From: Westiellopsis prolifica IICB1
GTDB taxonomy: Bacteria; Cyanobacteriota; Cyanobacteriia; Cyanobacteriales; Nostocaceae
Direction: 5' to 3'
Assembly (NCBI RefSeq): GCF_004323185.1
Contig: NZ_NAPS01000002.1
Span: 414,052-478,051, forward strand
Length of the DNA stretch: 64,000 bases
Both the position numbers and the translations under genes were made by a program. Shown piece after piece: positions 25,234-34,279 of the stretch. Position 1 is the first letter of the stretch. Each line of letters starts with the position of its first letter. Under the pieces are notes generated by a model. It did no database searches, was not told the DNA's origin, and saw nothing but the letters and a program-made list of their open reading frames with translations.

Positions 25234-26525
25234 AGCAGCAACATCAAGGACAAAGAGGACACGGGGGACACGGGGGAGATGGGAGCAATCTTTCCTCCTT
25301 GTCTTCCCCCTCTCCCTTGTCCTCCTTGTCTCCCTCCTCTCTCCCCTCTCCCTCGTCTCTACTCTCCCTTCTACGCACCCGTCCCAGGATTGTATTTTTG
25401 ACTCTCTCGCTTGTAATTGGACTGGTTTCCTGTAGCGCTCAACCTCGCACATCAAATAAATCACCTGCGGAGAATGTATCTCCTCAAGATGCAGATAGCA
25501 AATTAACTTTTTTTGATGTCACTTTAGAACAAGCAGATGAAGTTGGGCGACCAATTTGGAAAGTCGTAGCAAAACAAGCAAAATACACCAAAGAAAAACA
25601 AATTGGTCAGGTTGAAACTCCCTATGGTGAGTTATACCAAGATGGAAAAATAGTTTACCAAGTACAAGCAGAAAAAGCAGATATTGAACAGAATGGTAAG
25701 CAATTATTTTTGAAAGGTAAGATAGTTGCTACAGATCCCAGCAATGGTGTTGTCTTACACGGTAATGAATTAGAGTGGCGTCCTCAAGAAGATTTATTAA
25801 TCGTCCGCAACCAAATTAATGGAACTCATAAACAACTAAAAGCAGTAGCAAGGGAAGCACGAGTTAAAACCCGAACTCAACGCATAGATTTTTCTGGGGG
25901 AGTAGTTGCGAACTCTCAAGATCCACCATTACAAATGCGGACAGAACACTTAATTTGGCAAATTAAAGATGAAAAACTCATCGCTGATCGTCCAGTACAA
26001 ATAGACCGTTATAAAAATAATCAAATTACCGACCGTGGTAGCGGAGATACAGCCGAAGTTAATTTAAAAACTAAAATTGCCAGCATTACAAAAAATGCCC
26101 AGATAGCATTACTAGAACCGCCAATGCAAATTGTCAGCAACTCTATGAACTGGAATATGAACACAGAAATTGTCACGACAAATGCTCCTGTGCGTGTATT
26201 TCATAGGGCTGAAAATGTCACAGTTACTGCTAATCAAGGTGAATTGAGAATTCCCCAGAAAACAGTTTATTTAACAGGTAATGTCAACGGTATAGGACAA
26301 AAACGCCAGTCCCTCAAATCTAATACAGCAACTTGGTATCTTGATCAGAAATTAATTGATGCTCAAGGTGATGTAGTTTATAAACAAGTTGATCCGCCGA
26401 TGACATTTATGGGTGAAAAAGCTGTCGGTAATATTCAAACAGAAAATATAGTTGTTAGTGGTGGTAATTCTCAAGGTAGAGTTGTGACGGAGATTATTCC
26501 CAAAGAAAAATTTAAGAGTCAATAG
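25230..26525 (+). CDS. lptC: LPS-export periplasmic protein LptC-like
   Basis: 431 residues. The first 48 are low-complexity Ser/Leu/Pro/Gly (GGHGGDGSNLSSLSS...) encoded by a repeat (see 25247-25372); a membrane segment with a lipobox-like end (about 51-67, ...GLVSCS) follows. The rest is a string of LptC/OstA-type beta-jellyroll units (DVTLEQADEVGRPIWKVVAKQAKYTKEKQIGQVETPYGELYQDGKIVYQVQAEKADI). LptC hands lipopolysaccharide from LptBFG to the LptA bridge; cyanobacterial proteins have extended jellyrolls. The start codon overlaps the NYN gene. Confidence 0.8.
   Translation: MKQQHQGQRGHGGHGGDGSNLSSLSSPSPLSSLSPSSLPSPSSLLSLLRTRPRIVFLTLSLVIGLVSCSAQPRTSNKSPAENVSPQDADSKLTFFDVTLEQADEVGRPIWKVVAKQAKYTKEKQIGQVETPYGELYQDGKIVYQVQAEKADIEQNGKQLFLKGKIVATDPSNGVVLHGNELEWRPQEDLLIVRNQINGTHKQLKAVAREARVKTRTQRIDFSGGVVANSQDPPLQMRTEHLIWQIKDEKLIADRPVQIDRYKNNQITDRGSGDTAEVNLKTKIASITKNAQIALLEPPMQIVSNSMNWNMNTEIVTTNAPVRVFHRAENVTVTANQGELRIPQKTVYLTGNVNGIGQKRQSLKSNTATWYLDQKLIDAQGDVVYKQVDPPMTFMGEKAVGNIQTENIVVSGGNSQGRVVTEIIPKEKFKSQ
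25247..25372 (+). repeat. In-frame CTCC-rich repeat in the lptC N-terminus
   Basis: A GGACACGGGGGA-to-CTCCTTGTCTCC repeat with the same word order as one inside hypF (44674-44751, opposite strand): GGACA(t/c)GGGGGA, then AGCAATCTTTCCTCCTTGTC, then CCTTGTCTCC. In both genes the repeat is read in the same frame, giving SNLSSLS..LSSLSPS. A related non-coding tract is at 40800-40845. Confidence 0.7.
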
Positions 26526-26775
26526 TTAATAGTCAAGCAATGAGTTTAGTGCGTTAGTTATTTGGTGATGTAATCCTAAAAAATAAGTTTTCTTCGTGCC
26601 TTGGTGTCTACCCTGCGGGTAGGCGCGTAGCGACTTCTGCAAGTAGCCGCTAGCGCGTCTATGTGGTGAAAAAATAAATTTTATTTAACCACCAAGACAC
26701 TAAGACACCAAGTCGAATCAGGAAAAACCAGCTAGTATTTAGTTGTGCCGCTTAAACATCGGTAGGGCGAATGCT
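26526..26775. repeat. Intergenic dispersed repeats
   Basis: Contains the common cyanobacterial repeat TACCCTGCGGGTAGGCGCGTAGCG (26609-26632) with AAGTAGCCGCTAGCGCGTCT, and TTGGTGTCT../..CACCAAGACACTAAGACACC inverted tracts. It lies between convergent genes and no gene is seen. Confidence 0.6.
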
Positions 26776-28173
26776 TCAAGTTGTTCGATTGGACTTTGAC
26801 AGAATTTCGTGAGCCGCACGGATTCCACTCTCCAAAGCACCGTGAACGAGCGATGCGCGGGTCGGGTGAGTCGCTTCTCCTGCAAAGAAAAGAACCTGAT
26901 CAAGCGGCTGGGCAAGCTGCGATCGCAATCCTGCACCATTGACGGGCACGTAGGAGTAAGCCATGCGTGAATAGGGATCAGCTTGCCAATTCACAAACAT
27001 TGCATCGCGTAATCGATCTCCAAGTTCAACTCCAAACATCTTTTCTAGATCATTTAATGCTGACTGGATTGCTCCTTTTTTCCCAAGTGAACCGAGTTTT
27101 TCTGCACCCTTCGCTCCCGTGTACGCTGTTAAAATTGCTTGCTCATTCTGCTGTCCCCAGCCCGGTCGCCACCACATCTGAGTATCGAGAGTCGTCAGAA
27201 AAATTTCCTGTTTTCGCTCCCAGAATGGGCAATCAAATTTCAAAATGAGCTTGGTGATCGAACCTGAACCGAGTCCGTGAATCGCGCTCAGTTTGGAATC
27301 AGGTAATTCTGGTTCAAATGCCACTGCATTTTGCTGAAGCAAGGCAAGCGGAAGTGTGATCACAACTTGTTTTGCCGTGTAAGTTGTGCCAGCTTCCGTT
27401 TGAACCTCAACTCTTGCTGCATTCCAGCGAATTTGGGTGACAGGTGTTTGATATCGAATATTCAAGCCTGCGGCAAATTTTTCAAACAAGCGAGTGTAGC
27501 CATCTTTAAGCCGGAAAAAGCGATCGCCATCTCCATAGGTTAATTCCATCATTCCGTAAACGCCGAGTTGATCAAGGTTGATCGCAGCGCTTGCACTGAC
27601 GTAATGATCGGCAATGCTATAAATCTCAGGTGGTAAAGCGATCTGATGTGTAGAGAGAAACTGCGCTAAAGAAAGGTCAGGCTTTCCAGACTGAATCCAA
27701 TCGGTCAATAACTGGTAGAGGGTATTGTTCTTCAACGACCGGAAATCGAGAAATTTTATTCCAGGCAGCGAAGACCATTGGTTGAAGGAGAGTAGTTTTT
27801 GATTGACATACATGAACAGGCGATCATCTCTAGCAAACGTCGGAATGGTTTGCATCCAGTATCGTCGCACCCATTTCCAAGTCAACACCTTTTCGCCTTG
27901 GATGTACTCCGCACCGTACTCAATCGGATGGGGTGCAAAGTCATAGTTTGTATGAACTCTTCCACCCAAGCGTTCACGAGCCTCAAGAATCAGAACCGAC
28001 CGTTTGGCAGTCTGCAACGTTCGAGCGGCGGCTAATCCTGCTGCACCCGCACCGATCACAAGGGTATCGAAATGGGTTTGGTGGGGAGAAACTTGGACAG
28101 TCGCTGATTGACTGGTTCTCCTCAGAAACGGAATTTCAAACGGTAAAGACAGCAGCCTATCTAGCGTTCTCAT
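26776..28173 (-). CDS. Flavin-dependent amine oxidase
   Basis: 465 residues from the ATG at 28173 (MRTLDRLLSLPF); a longer frame to 28239 would run through the TetR-type operator. The FAD dinucleotide fold is TLVIGAGAAGLAAARTL followed by ILEARERLGGRV; the C-terminal flavin motif is LFFAGEATHPTRASLVHGALESGIRAAHEIL. Monoamine or polyamine oxidase family: oxidises an amine with release of aldehyde, ammonia and peroxide. It is divergent from a TetR regulator. Codon use is visibly more G+C-rich than its neighbours, which suggests acquisition by transfer. Confidence 0.85.
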   Translation of the reverse strand: MRTLDRLLSLPFEIPFLRRTSQSATVQVSPHQTHFDTLVIGAGAAGLAAARTLQTAKRSVLILEARERLGGRVHTNYDFAPHPIEYGAEYIQGEKVLTWKWVRRYWMQTIPTFARDDRLFMYVNQKLLSFNQWSSLPGIKFLDFRSLKNNTLYQLLTDWIQSGKPDLSLAQFLSTHQIALPPEIYSIADHYVSASAAINLDQLGVYGMMELTYGDGDRFFRLKDGYTRLFEKFAAGLNIRYQTPVTQIRWNAARVEVQTEAGTTYTAKQVVITLPLALLQQNAVAFEPELPDSKLSAIHGLGSGSITKLILKFDCPFWERKQEIFLTTLDTQMWWRPGWGQQNEQAILTAYTGAKGAEKLGSLGKKGAIQSALNDLEKMFGVELGDRLRDAMFVNWQADPYSRMAYSYVPVNGAGLRSQLAQPLDQVLFFAGEATHPTRASLVHGALESGIRAAHEILSKSNRTT

Positions 28174-28203
28174 GGGACAAAAATTTGCTTGGATGGAGGT
28201 AAA

Positions 28204-28222
28204 ATATGAACACCGTTCATAT
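28204..28222. promoter_or_regulatory. Palindromic operator between amine oxidase and tetR genes
   Basis: ATATGAACACCGTTCATAT is a perfect palindrome (8-bp arms, 3-bp centre). A second ATATGAAC half-site follows at about 28230-28237 with an imperfect TTTTCA partner. Position and symmetry fit the operator of the divergent TetR protein; the window overlaps both promoters. Confidence 0.75.
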
Positions 28223-28274
28223 ATTGATAATATGAACAATTTTCACGTTTTGTCAAGCTCAGAAACCAAAGCCA

Positions 28275-28922
28275 ATGTCTCAACCTCATTCCTCACGCTC
28301 CCCAAAATCCAATAAAATGCGGCGGCAGCCTCAGCAAGCCCGCAGCCAGGAGCGAGTGAAGCAAATCTTGGATGTTGCAGAACAAATGTTTTTGGAAATT
28401 GGATACGAGGCAACCACGACTAGAGCGATCGCGGCTCGTGCAGAAGTGTCAGTGGGGTCGCTTTACCAGTTTTTTCCTGACAAAGAAGCAATTCTCAAGG
28501 CGTTAGCAGTTCGCTATCTACAGACTCAGTATCAAAGGTTTCTCGATCTGCACATAGAACAGTCACTCACGCTGCCGCTGCCGAGTTATGTCGATCAGAT
28601 GATTGATGTCTTCGATCAGTTTTATACCGACTATCCTGGCTCTCGTGCAATCTTTGAGCAATTGCTGGATACGATTACTTGGTCTGCGATCGAGAAAATT
28701 GATGAAGTGGAGTATCAAGTCGTAGGTGAACTAGCAAGGTTCTTCCATGTTCGTCAACCCAGTTTGCCGCTGACTAAATGTGAACGCATTGCGCTGGTGA
28801 TCACCAAAACGATTACTGAGCTTTTATGGTTGTCTCTCAGCCGGGATCAGGAATTTCGTCAAGAGCTTGTGTTAGAAACCAAGCTTCTGACTCTGAGCTA
28901 TCTTCAACAGTACTTAAGCTAG
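28275..28922 (+). CDS. TetR-family transcriptional regulator
   Basis: 215 residues. The helix-turn-helix is RVKQILDVAEQMFLEIGYEATTTRAIAARAEVSVGSLYQFFPDKEAILKALAVRY (about 28-83), preceded by a basic N-terminal arm (MSQPHSSRSPKSNKMRRQPQQARSQE). The C-terminal ligand domain is all-helical and has no assigned inducer. It most likely represses the divergent amine oxidase gene and itself through the 28204-28222 palindrome. Confidence 0.88.
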   Translation: MSQPHSSRSPKSNKMRRQPQQARSQERVKQILDVAEQMFLEIGYEATTTRAIAARAEVSVGSLYQFFPDKEAILKALAVRYLQTQYQRFLDLHIEQSLTLPLPSYVDQMIDVFDQFYTDYPGSRAIFEQLLDTITWSAIEKIDEVEYQVVGELARFFHVRQPSLPLTKCERIALVITKTITELLWLSLSRDQEFRQELVLETKLLTLSYLQQYLS

Positions 28923-28929
28923 GAAAACC

Positions 28930-29106
28930 ATGTTGAAGAATGAACAGGAACAATCGATGCTAAAGGGAATCTTTGCTTATATGTTTCTGGCAACCCTAGT
29001 TCACTTGTCTTACTGCAATGGGACGGAGCAGGGGATCAACGTCACGCAAGACCTTTTGCGATCAATTCTTAGCACTACCGAGGAACTCTTGCTCGGTAGT
29101 CTATAG
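28930..29106 (+). CDS. Possible 58-residue membrane peptide after tetR
   Basis: ATG 7 bp after the tetR stop codon, reading MLKNEQEQSMLKGIFAYMFL and onward, with one hydrophobic stretch (GIFAYMFLATLVHLSY). AGGAAAA precedes the ATG. Against it: the last third is read through a perfect 9-bp stem (ACTACCGAG/CTCGGTAGT, about 29073-29099) that looks like the tetR terminator. No family recognised. Confidence 0.3.
   Translation: MLKNEQEQSMLKGIFAYMFLATLVHLSYCNGTEQGINVTQDLLRSILSTTEELLLGSL
29073..29099 (+). terminator. Hairpin downstream of tetR
   Basis: Perfect 9-bp stem ACTACCGAG / CTCGGTAGT with a 9-nt loop, between tetR and the convergent carboxypeptidase gene. Lacks a strong T-run. Confidence 0.5.
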
Positions 29107-29110
29107 TTGA

Positions 29111-30433
29111 CTAACCTCTAAACAAAATCTCATTACGATTAGCTGCACCTAGTTTTGGTACATAATTAATACCTAAATGAGGCGTAAGAACACTAGGAAC
29201 GCTTTCAGTTATTTGCAGTTGCTTGATCAGATGTTGGAGAAACTTATCTTGTTCAGAACGGAATGTGGGTACATAGGGGCCACGGTTAATGATCGCGAAC
29301 CAAACCAAACCGCGATCGCGTGTAGGCATGACTCCCGCTAAAGCACTCACTTCGTTAAGAGTACCAGTTTTAATCACAGTAGCAACAGGAATGTGTCGGG
29401 CGTGCAGCGTTCCTCGGTGATCGAACCCAGAGGTAGGAAATAAGTCTGCTAAATTTAAGCCGTGTGTGAGTGCTTCTTGTTGAAGTGCCATGAACATTGC
29501 ACAAGCGGCTCTAGGGGAAATGCGATTTTCAACACCTAAGCCGGAACCATTGATTAACTGAATTTCTGATGCTGGAACCCTGGCTAATTGGGCTGCTGTT
29601 GACTGGACAACAAAATGACCCCCCACCAAATCTGCTAGCATTTGTGCGATGTCATTGTTGCTGAAAACATTCATCTCCTTAATAATTTGCTTTAAAGGCA
29701 AAGAGTAATGACGCACGAGTAAAGTTTGTTGTGGGTTTGGTTGGGCTTGCACTTTCACAGTACCTGCGATCGCAACTTGTGGTTTAGGTGTGCCTTTAGC
29801 CATTCGCGAGTATTGAAAAGTAATCCCACGAGTCCAACTGGTGTGATTAAATGCTTGCTTAAGTAACTGTCCTGCTAACAGTGGATCTCGTTGGAAATTC
29901 ATGGCGAAATAACCAGTAATCACTAAATTACCTGTCACTCGCTTGATTCCCATTTTGTTGAGAGTGTTACCAACAGCGATCGCTTCTTCCCAAACAAACA
30001 AAGGATCGCCACCACCAATAATGACTAAATCACCTTTTAACACTCCGTTTTGTATGGGCCCAGTAGCGCTGACTAAAGTCTCAAATTTATGGTTTGGTCC
30101 CCAAGTTTTAAAAGCAACTAAAGAGGTTGCTATCTTAGTTAATGAGGCAGCAGGTAAAGGAATTGTACCTTGGTGATTTGCCATCAACATTGGCCCTGAC
30201 TGTATCCAAATCCCTTGACTCTGGACTGTATTCGCCGCTACTAGTCTTGATGTTGCTAGACCTTGAAGATACTGTTGAACTGTAGTGATTCCAGCTGGAT
30301 TTGGGTCAGGGGCAACAATTAAGCTAGGGCTACTTTGCAAAGTCAAAACATCTATCGGTTCCAAAGGCTTGATGTGTACTCCAGCCATCTCCAACCACAT
30401 TGAAACTAAACCTGAACCAATTAACTCCAGCAT
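29111..30433 (-). CDS. dacB: D-alanyl-D-alanine carboxypeptidase (S13, DacB/PBP4 type)
   Basis: 440 residues. Penicillin-binding motifs: SLTK (S97-K100), SNND (about residue 256) and KTGT (about 352). A large domain sits between the first two motifs, the hallmark of the S13 family. It trims or cleaves peptidoglycan stem peptides in the periplasm. The N-terminus (MLELIGSGLVSMWLEMAG) is a weak hydrophobic segment rather than a clear signal peptide, so export needs checking. The gene stands alone. Confidence 0.87.
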   Translation of the reverse strand: MLELIGSGLVSMWLEMAGVHIKPLEPIDVLTLQSSPSLIVAPDPNPAGITTVQQYLQGLATSRLVAANTVQSQGIWIQSGPMLMANHQGTIPLPAASLTKIATSLVAFKTWGPNHKFETLVSATGPIQNGVLKGDLVIIGGGDPLFVWEEAIAVGNTLNKMGIKRVTGNLVITGYFAMNFQRDPLLAGQLLKQAFNHTSWTRGITFQYSRMAKGTPKPQVAIAGTVKVQAQPNPQQTLLVRHYSLPLKQIIKEMNVFSNNDIAQMLADLVGGHFVVQSTAAQLARVPASEIQLINGSGLGVENRISPRAACAMFMALQQEALTHGLNLADLFPTSGFDHRGTLHARHIPVATVIKTGTLNEVSALAGVMPTRDRGLVWFAIINRGPYVPTFRSEQDKFLQHLIKQLQITESVPSVLTPHLGINYVPKLGAANRNEILFRG

Positions 30434-31026
30434 GATTCACTCCTCATAATTTCTGCAAAGATACTACTGTAAGCAAAAGGCTGTAAAGCATTTATTTTAG
30501 GCTTTTTAGTTCTTTTTGACAGATTACCTAGTCCTCTGGCAAGTCAACGCCTGCTTAGTGAAGCAACTTGGACTATTAGCCATCAGTTTACGAAGACATA
30601 AAATGTCAAACAAAAGTAGATTACTTTGTTTTCTAGTTTTTCCGAAAATCAATTTCAAATCAGGTAATTTTTCTATTAGGAAACACAAGGGTAGCACATT
30701 GGGCATGAGGCATAGCTACAAACTACTAACAACCAACCATGAATCAACAAAGTCTTAAAAAATAAGTCTAGTACGTAATTTATTCAGTATGTATAGGGAG
30801 TAATTCATGTTATGTTGGGCTTGTTAGTTGCTTAGTTGAAAGTAGGAAAGATAAAAAATGAAGGATAAAGTAAATACAAACACTAGGGTTTATCCTGATG
30901 TTGGTTTGATATTTTATACTTTTTTCTTCTGTATTAAATTGACGGATGCAATTTAGTAGCCACGAATCTACTACTTTCAGCAGAGGCATCTGGTAAAATT
31001 TGTAAGGTTTCTAGAAGCTCTGAGCA
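30434..31026. other. 593-bp intergenic region upstream of plsX
   Basis: AT-rich shared upstream region of the divergent carboxypeptidase and plsX genes. A possible -10 (TATACT, 30916-30921) lies about 110 bp before plsX. An 80-codon frame at 30516 has no support. No RNA or repeat is recognised. Confidence 0.45.
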
Positions 31027-32070
31027 ATGGGATCGACTTGCGTACGAATCGCAATTGACGCAATGGGAGGGGATCACGCACCCGGTGAAATCGTCGCTGG
31101 CGCACTACGAGCTAGGGATGAGTTGGGTGTGGAAGTTTTGTTGGTGGGTGATCCCCAACAAATTGAAGCAGTACTGCCACCAAAAACCAACTTGGGGCAG
31201 GTGCAGATCGTTCCGGCTGAGGACGCGATCGCGATGGATGAGGAGCCTTTAAGCGGCGTAAGACGCAAACCCAAGGCTTCGATTAACGTGGCGATGGATT
31301 TAGTCAAGCAGGGACAGGCAGATGCTGTGATTTCTGCCGGTCACTCAGGCGCAGCAATGGCCGCAGCATTGCTCCGCTTGGGACGACTGCCGGGAATTGA
31401 TCGCCCAGCAATTGGCGCGGTTTTTCCCACAATGATAGCTAGCAAGCAAGTACTGATACTTGATGTCGGCGCTAATGTAGACTGCCGTCCAAAATTTTTA
31501 GAGCAGTTTGCTGTTATGGGGTCGGTTTATAGTCAGTATGTCTTGGGTGTTCCGGAACCGAAAATAGGTTTATTGAACATCGGTGAAGAAGACTGCAAAG
31601 GCAATGATGCAGCGGTTCGCGCCCATCAAATGCTGCGGGAAAACTCTCAGATTGCCTTTGTTGGCAATGCTGAAGGACGCGATGTACTCTCTGGTCAATT
31701 TGATGTGATCGTCTGTGACGGCTTTGTAGGCAATGTCTTGCTGAAATTTGCCGAAGCAATTGGAGAAGTAATGCTGCAAATTGTCAGGGAAGAGTTACCC
31801 CAAGGATTGCATGGTCAACTCGGTACAGCAATTTTAAAACCCAACCTGAAGCGAATTAAACAGCGGATGGATCACGCTGAACATGGAGGTGCTTTGCTTT
31901 TAGGTGTAGACGGCATTTGCATTATTGGTCATGGCAGTTCTCAAGCACCTTCAATTTATAATGCCATTCGATTAGCAAAAGAAGCCGTGGATCACCAGGT
32001 GCTGCAAAGAATTCAATCTAAATATCAAAGTAAATCCTCCGGGCAACTGTTGCCCGAAAACAGTCAATAG
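31027..32070 (+). CDS. plsX: Phosphate acyltransferase PlsX
   Basis: 347 residues. The N-terminal IAIDAMGGDHAPGEIVAGAL, the SAGHSGAAMAAALLRLGR and ILDVGANVDCRPKFLEQFA segments and the C-terminal HAEHGGALLLGVDGICIIGHG are PlsX signatures. Converts acyl-ACP to acyl-phosphate for glycerophospholipid synthesis, in the cytoplasm next to the membrane. Followed by fabH and fabD in the classic lipid cluster, but with short heptamer tracts between genes. Confidence 0.95.
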   Translation: MGSTCVRIAIDAMGGDHAPGEIVAGALRARDELGVEVLLVGDPQQIEAVLPPKTNLGQVQIVPAEDAIAMDEEPLSGVRRKPKASINVAMDLVKQGQADAVISAGHSGAAMAAALLRLGRLPGIDRPAIGAVFPTMIASKQVLILDVGANVDCRPKFLEQFAVMGSVYSQYVLGVPEPKIGLLNIGEEDCKGNDAAVRAHQMLRENSQIAFVGNAEGRDVLSGQFDVIVCDGFVGNVLLKFAEAIGEVMLQIVREELPQGLHGQLGTAILKPNLKRIKQRMDHAEHGGALLLGVDGICIIGHGSSQAPSIYNAIRLAKEAVDHQVLQRIQSKYQSKSSGQLLPENSQ

Positions 32071-32160
32071 TCAATGGTCATTAGTCATTAGTCATTGGTC
32101 AGAAAACAAGACAGGTGACAAGTGACTATTGACAAGTGACTATTGACTATTGACAAAATG
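32071..32160. repeat. Heptamer repeat tract between plsX and fabH
   Basis: TCATTAG/TCATTGG units followed by GTGACTATTGACAAGTGACT repeats. The tract carries no gene. Confidence 0.75.
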
Positions 32161-32183
32161 CTAATAGCTTGGGAGAACCCGGA

Positions 32184-33176
32184 GTGCAACACGTAGGAAT
32201 CGCAATTACAGGAAGTGGTTCAGCAGTACCAGCTACTTTTCTGGATAATCAAAGACTCACAGAACTGGTTGAAACCTCAGATGAATGGATAACTACAAGA
32301 ACAGGAATTCGTGAACGCCGTTTGGCAAAAGCAGGTGAATCTTTAACAGAACTTGCCACTACTGCCGGCACTCAGGCGATCGCCATGGCTGGAATTACAC
32401 CACAACAGTTAGATCTGATTCTACTGGCAACCTCTACGCCTGATGACTTGTTTGGCAGTGCTTGTCAAATCCAAGCCAAATTAGGAGCAACAAGAGCAGT
32501 AGCATTTGATATGACAGCTGCCTGCTCAGGCTTTATATTTGGATTGGTAACAGCGGCCCAATTTATCAAAACTGGTGTATACCAAAATGTTTTGCTCATC
32601 GGAGCAGATGTTCTCTCTCGTTGGGTAGACTGGGAAGACCGACGTACCTGTGTATTATTTGGTGATGGTGCCGGAGCAGTAGTATTGCAGGCAAATGAAA
32701 GCGATCGCTTACTGGGATTTGAACTCAGAAGCGATGGCACTCAAAACGATTGTCTCAACCTTCCCTATACACCTGACACTACAGAACTACTCCCAGGTGT
32801 TGTTGTTGGTAGAGGTAACTTCCAACCCATAACCATGAACGGCAAAGAAGTTTACCGCTTTGCTGTCCAACAAGTGCCAGAAGTCATCGATAAAGCCTTG
32901 TTTCGTGCAAACCTCACCATTGAGGAAATAGACTGGCTACTATTACATCAAGCTAATCAGCGTATTCTTGACTCTGTTGCCCAGCGCTTAAATATTCCGG
33001 AACAAAAAGTTATTAGCAATCTGGCTTACTATGGCAACACCTCTGCCGCTTCTATTCCCCTTGCCTTGGATGAAGCAGTGCGGCAGGGTAAAATCAAACC
33101 CAATGATATCATCGCCACATCAGGTTTTGGTGCTGGACTGACTTGGGGAGCTGCAATTTTTAAATGGGGACGGTAA
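32184..33176 (+). CDS. fabH: 3-oxoacyl-[ACP] synthase III (FabH)
   Basis: 330 residues from the GTG at 32184, chosen because GGGAG sits 8 nt before it and because family members start a few residues before GIAITGSGSAVP; a TTG five codons earlier is in frame. Catalytic triad: Cys in DMTAACSGFIFG (about 113), His in LLLHQANQRILD (about 254) and Asn in YYGNTSAASIP (about 285). It condenses acetyl-CoA with malonyl-ACP to begin fatty-acid synthesis. Confidence 0.95.
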   Translation: MQHVGIAITGSGSAVPATFLDNQRLTELVETSDEWITTRTGIRERRLAKAGESLTELATTAGTQAIAMAGITPQQLDLILLATSTPDDLFGSACQIQAKLGATRAVAFDMTAACSGFIFGLVTAAQFIKTGVYQNVLLIGADVLSRWVDWEDRRTCVLFGDGAGAVVLQANESDRLLGFELRSDGTQNDCLNLPYTPDTTELLPGVVVGRGNFQPITMNGKEVYRFAVQQVPEVIDKALFRANLTIEEIDWLLLHQANQRILDSVAQRLNIPEQKVISNLAYYGNTSAASIPLALDEAVRQGKIKPNDIIATSGFGAGLTWGAAIFKWGR

Positions 33177-33182
33177 CATTTG

Positions 33183-33315
33183 TCAAAAGTTCAGTGTCAA
33201 GAGTCCATAGTCAATAGTACAGAGAATTTAAAATTGACATTTGACCCTTGACCCTTGACACTTGACCCTTGACACTTGACCCTTGACACTTGACACTTGA
33301 CACTTGACTGTTGAC
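33183..33315. repeat. Heptamer repeat tract between fabH and fabD
   Basis: Many TTGACCC/TTGACAC units between 33233 and 33312. They reach the fabD start codon, so the ribosome-binding site lies in repeat DNA. Confidence 0.85.
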
Positions 33316-33317
33316 TA

Positions 33318-34196
33318 ATGACAAAAACCGCATGGGTATTTCCTGGACAAGGTTCCCAATCATTGGGAATGGGAACAGATTTGATACATCTACCTTTAGC
33401 AAAGGAAAAGTTTGCTCAAGCCGAAGAAATTCTAGGCTGGTCTGTAATTGAGATTTGCCAAAATGATGCCGACAAGCTATCACATACTCTCTACACTCAG
33501 CCTTGTTTATATGTGGTAGAAAGCATTCTGGCTGATCTCCTACGAGAAAAAGAACAACCAGATTTAGTTGCTGGTCACAGTTTAGGAGAATATATTGCTC
33601 TTTACGTTGCTGGTGTGTTTGAATGGTCTGCGGGGTTACGCTTGGTAAAACGCCGTGCCGAACTGATGGATAGTGCTGTTGGTGGAATGATGGCGGCTTT
33701 AATGAATTTTGACCGAGAAAAACTAGAAAAAGTCATTGCCGAAAATCCTGATGTTGTTGTCGCAAATGATAACAGCCCTGCCCAAGTTGTAATTTCTGGC
33801 ACACCGACAGCGGTACAGGAAGTTATATCTCAAGTGAAGGCAAAACGTGCAATGCCTCTGAAAGTGTCTGGTGCATTTCATTCACCTTTGATGACAGAAG
33901 CTGCAAACGAGTTTCAAGAAATCTTAGCCTCAGTAGAATTCCATAAAGCAAGAGTGTCAGTTTTATCTAATGTAAAACCAACTCCAGCGACAGAAGCAGA
34001 AGTTTTAAAAGAACGCCTGATCCAGCAAATGACTGGGGGAGTACGCTGGCGAGAAATTGCACTAGCACTACCAGAAAATGGAATTGAGAAAGTAGTGGAA
34101 ATTGGCCCTGGTAACGTCTTAACTGGCTTGATTAAACGCACTTGTTCAAATTTAGTTTTAGAAAATATCCGTAATTTAGCTGAGTTACCTGTTTAG
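33318..34196 (+). CDS. fabD: Malonyl-CoA:ACP transacylase (FabD)
   Basis: 292 residues. VFPGQGSQSLGMG at the N-terminus; the active serine in VAGHSLGEYIALY (about residue 89); the His in KVSGAFHSPLM (about 197); and IGPGNVLTGLIKR near the end. Loads malonate onto ACP. Third gene of plsX-fabH-fabD. A perfect 18-bp palindrome (34219-34236, with a GCGATCGC core) lies just past the stop codon and may terminate transcription. Confidence 0.95.
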   Translation: MTKTAWVFPGQGSQSLGMGTDLIHLPLAKEKFAQAEEILGWSVIEICQNDADKLSHTLYTQPCLYVVESILADLLREKEQPDLVAGHSLGEYIALYVAGVFEWSAGLRLVKRRAELMDSAVGGMMAALMNFDREKLEKVIAENPDVVVANDNSPAQVVISGTPTAVQEVISQVKAKRAMPLKVSGAFHSPLMTEAANEFQEILASVEFHKARVSVLSNVKPTPATEAEVLKERLIQQMTGGVRWREIALALPENGIEKVVEIGPGNVLTGLIKRTCSNLVLENIRNLAELPV

Positions 34197-34279
34197 CTTT
34201 TGCAATTTGGAGAATTAGGAGAAGCGATCGCTTCTCTTCAAATTCTGTCTGAATTATTTTACTATCAGGTAGGGTTGAT

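Noticed and set aside
30516-30758. 80-codon reading frame upstream of plsX
   Set aside because: No support beyond being open; odd composition and no ribosome-binding site.
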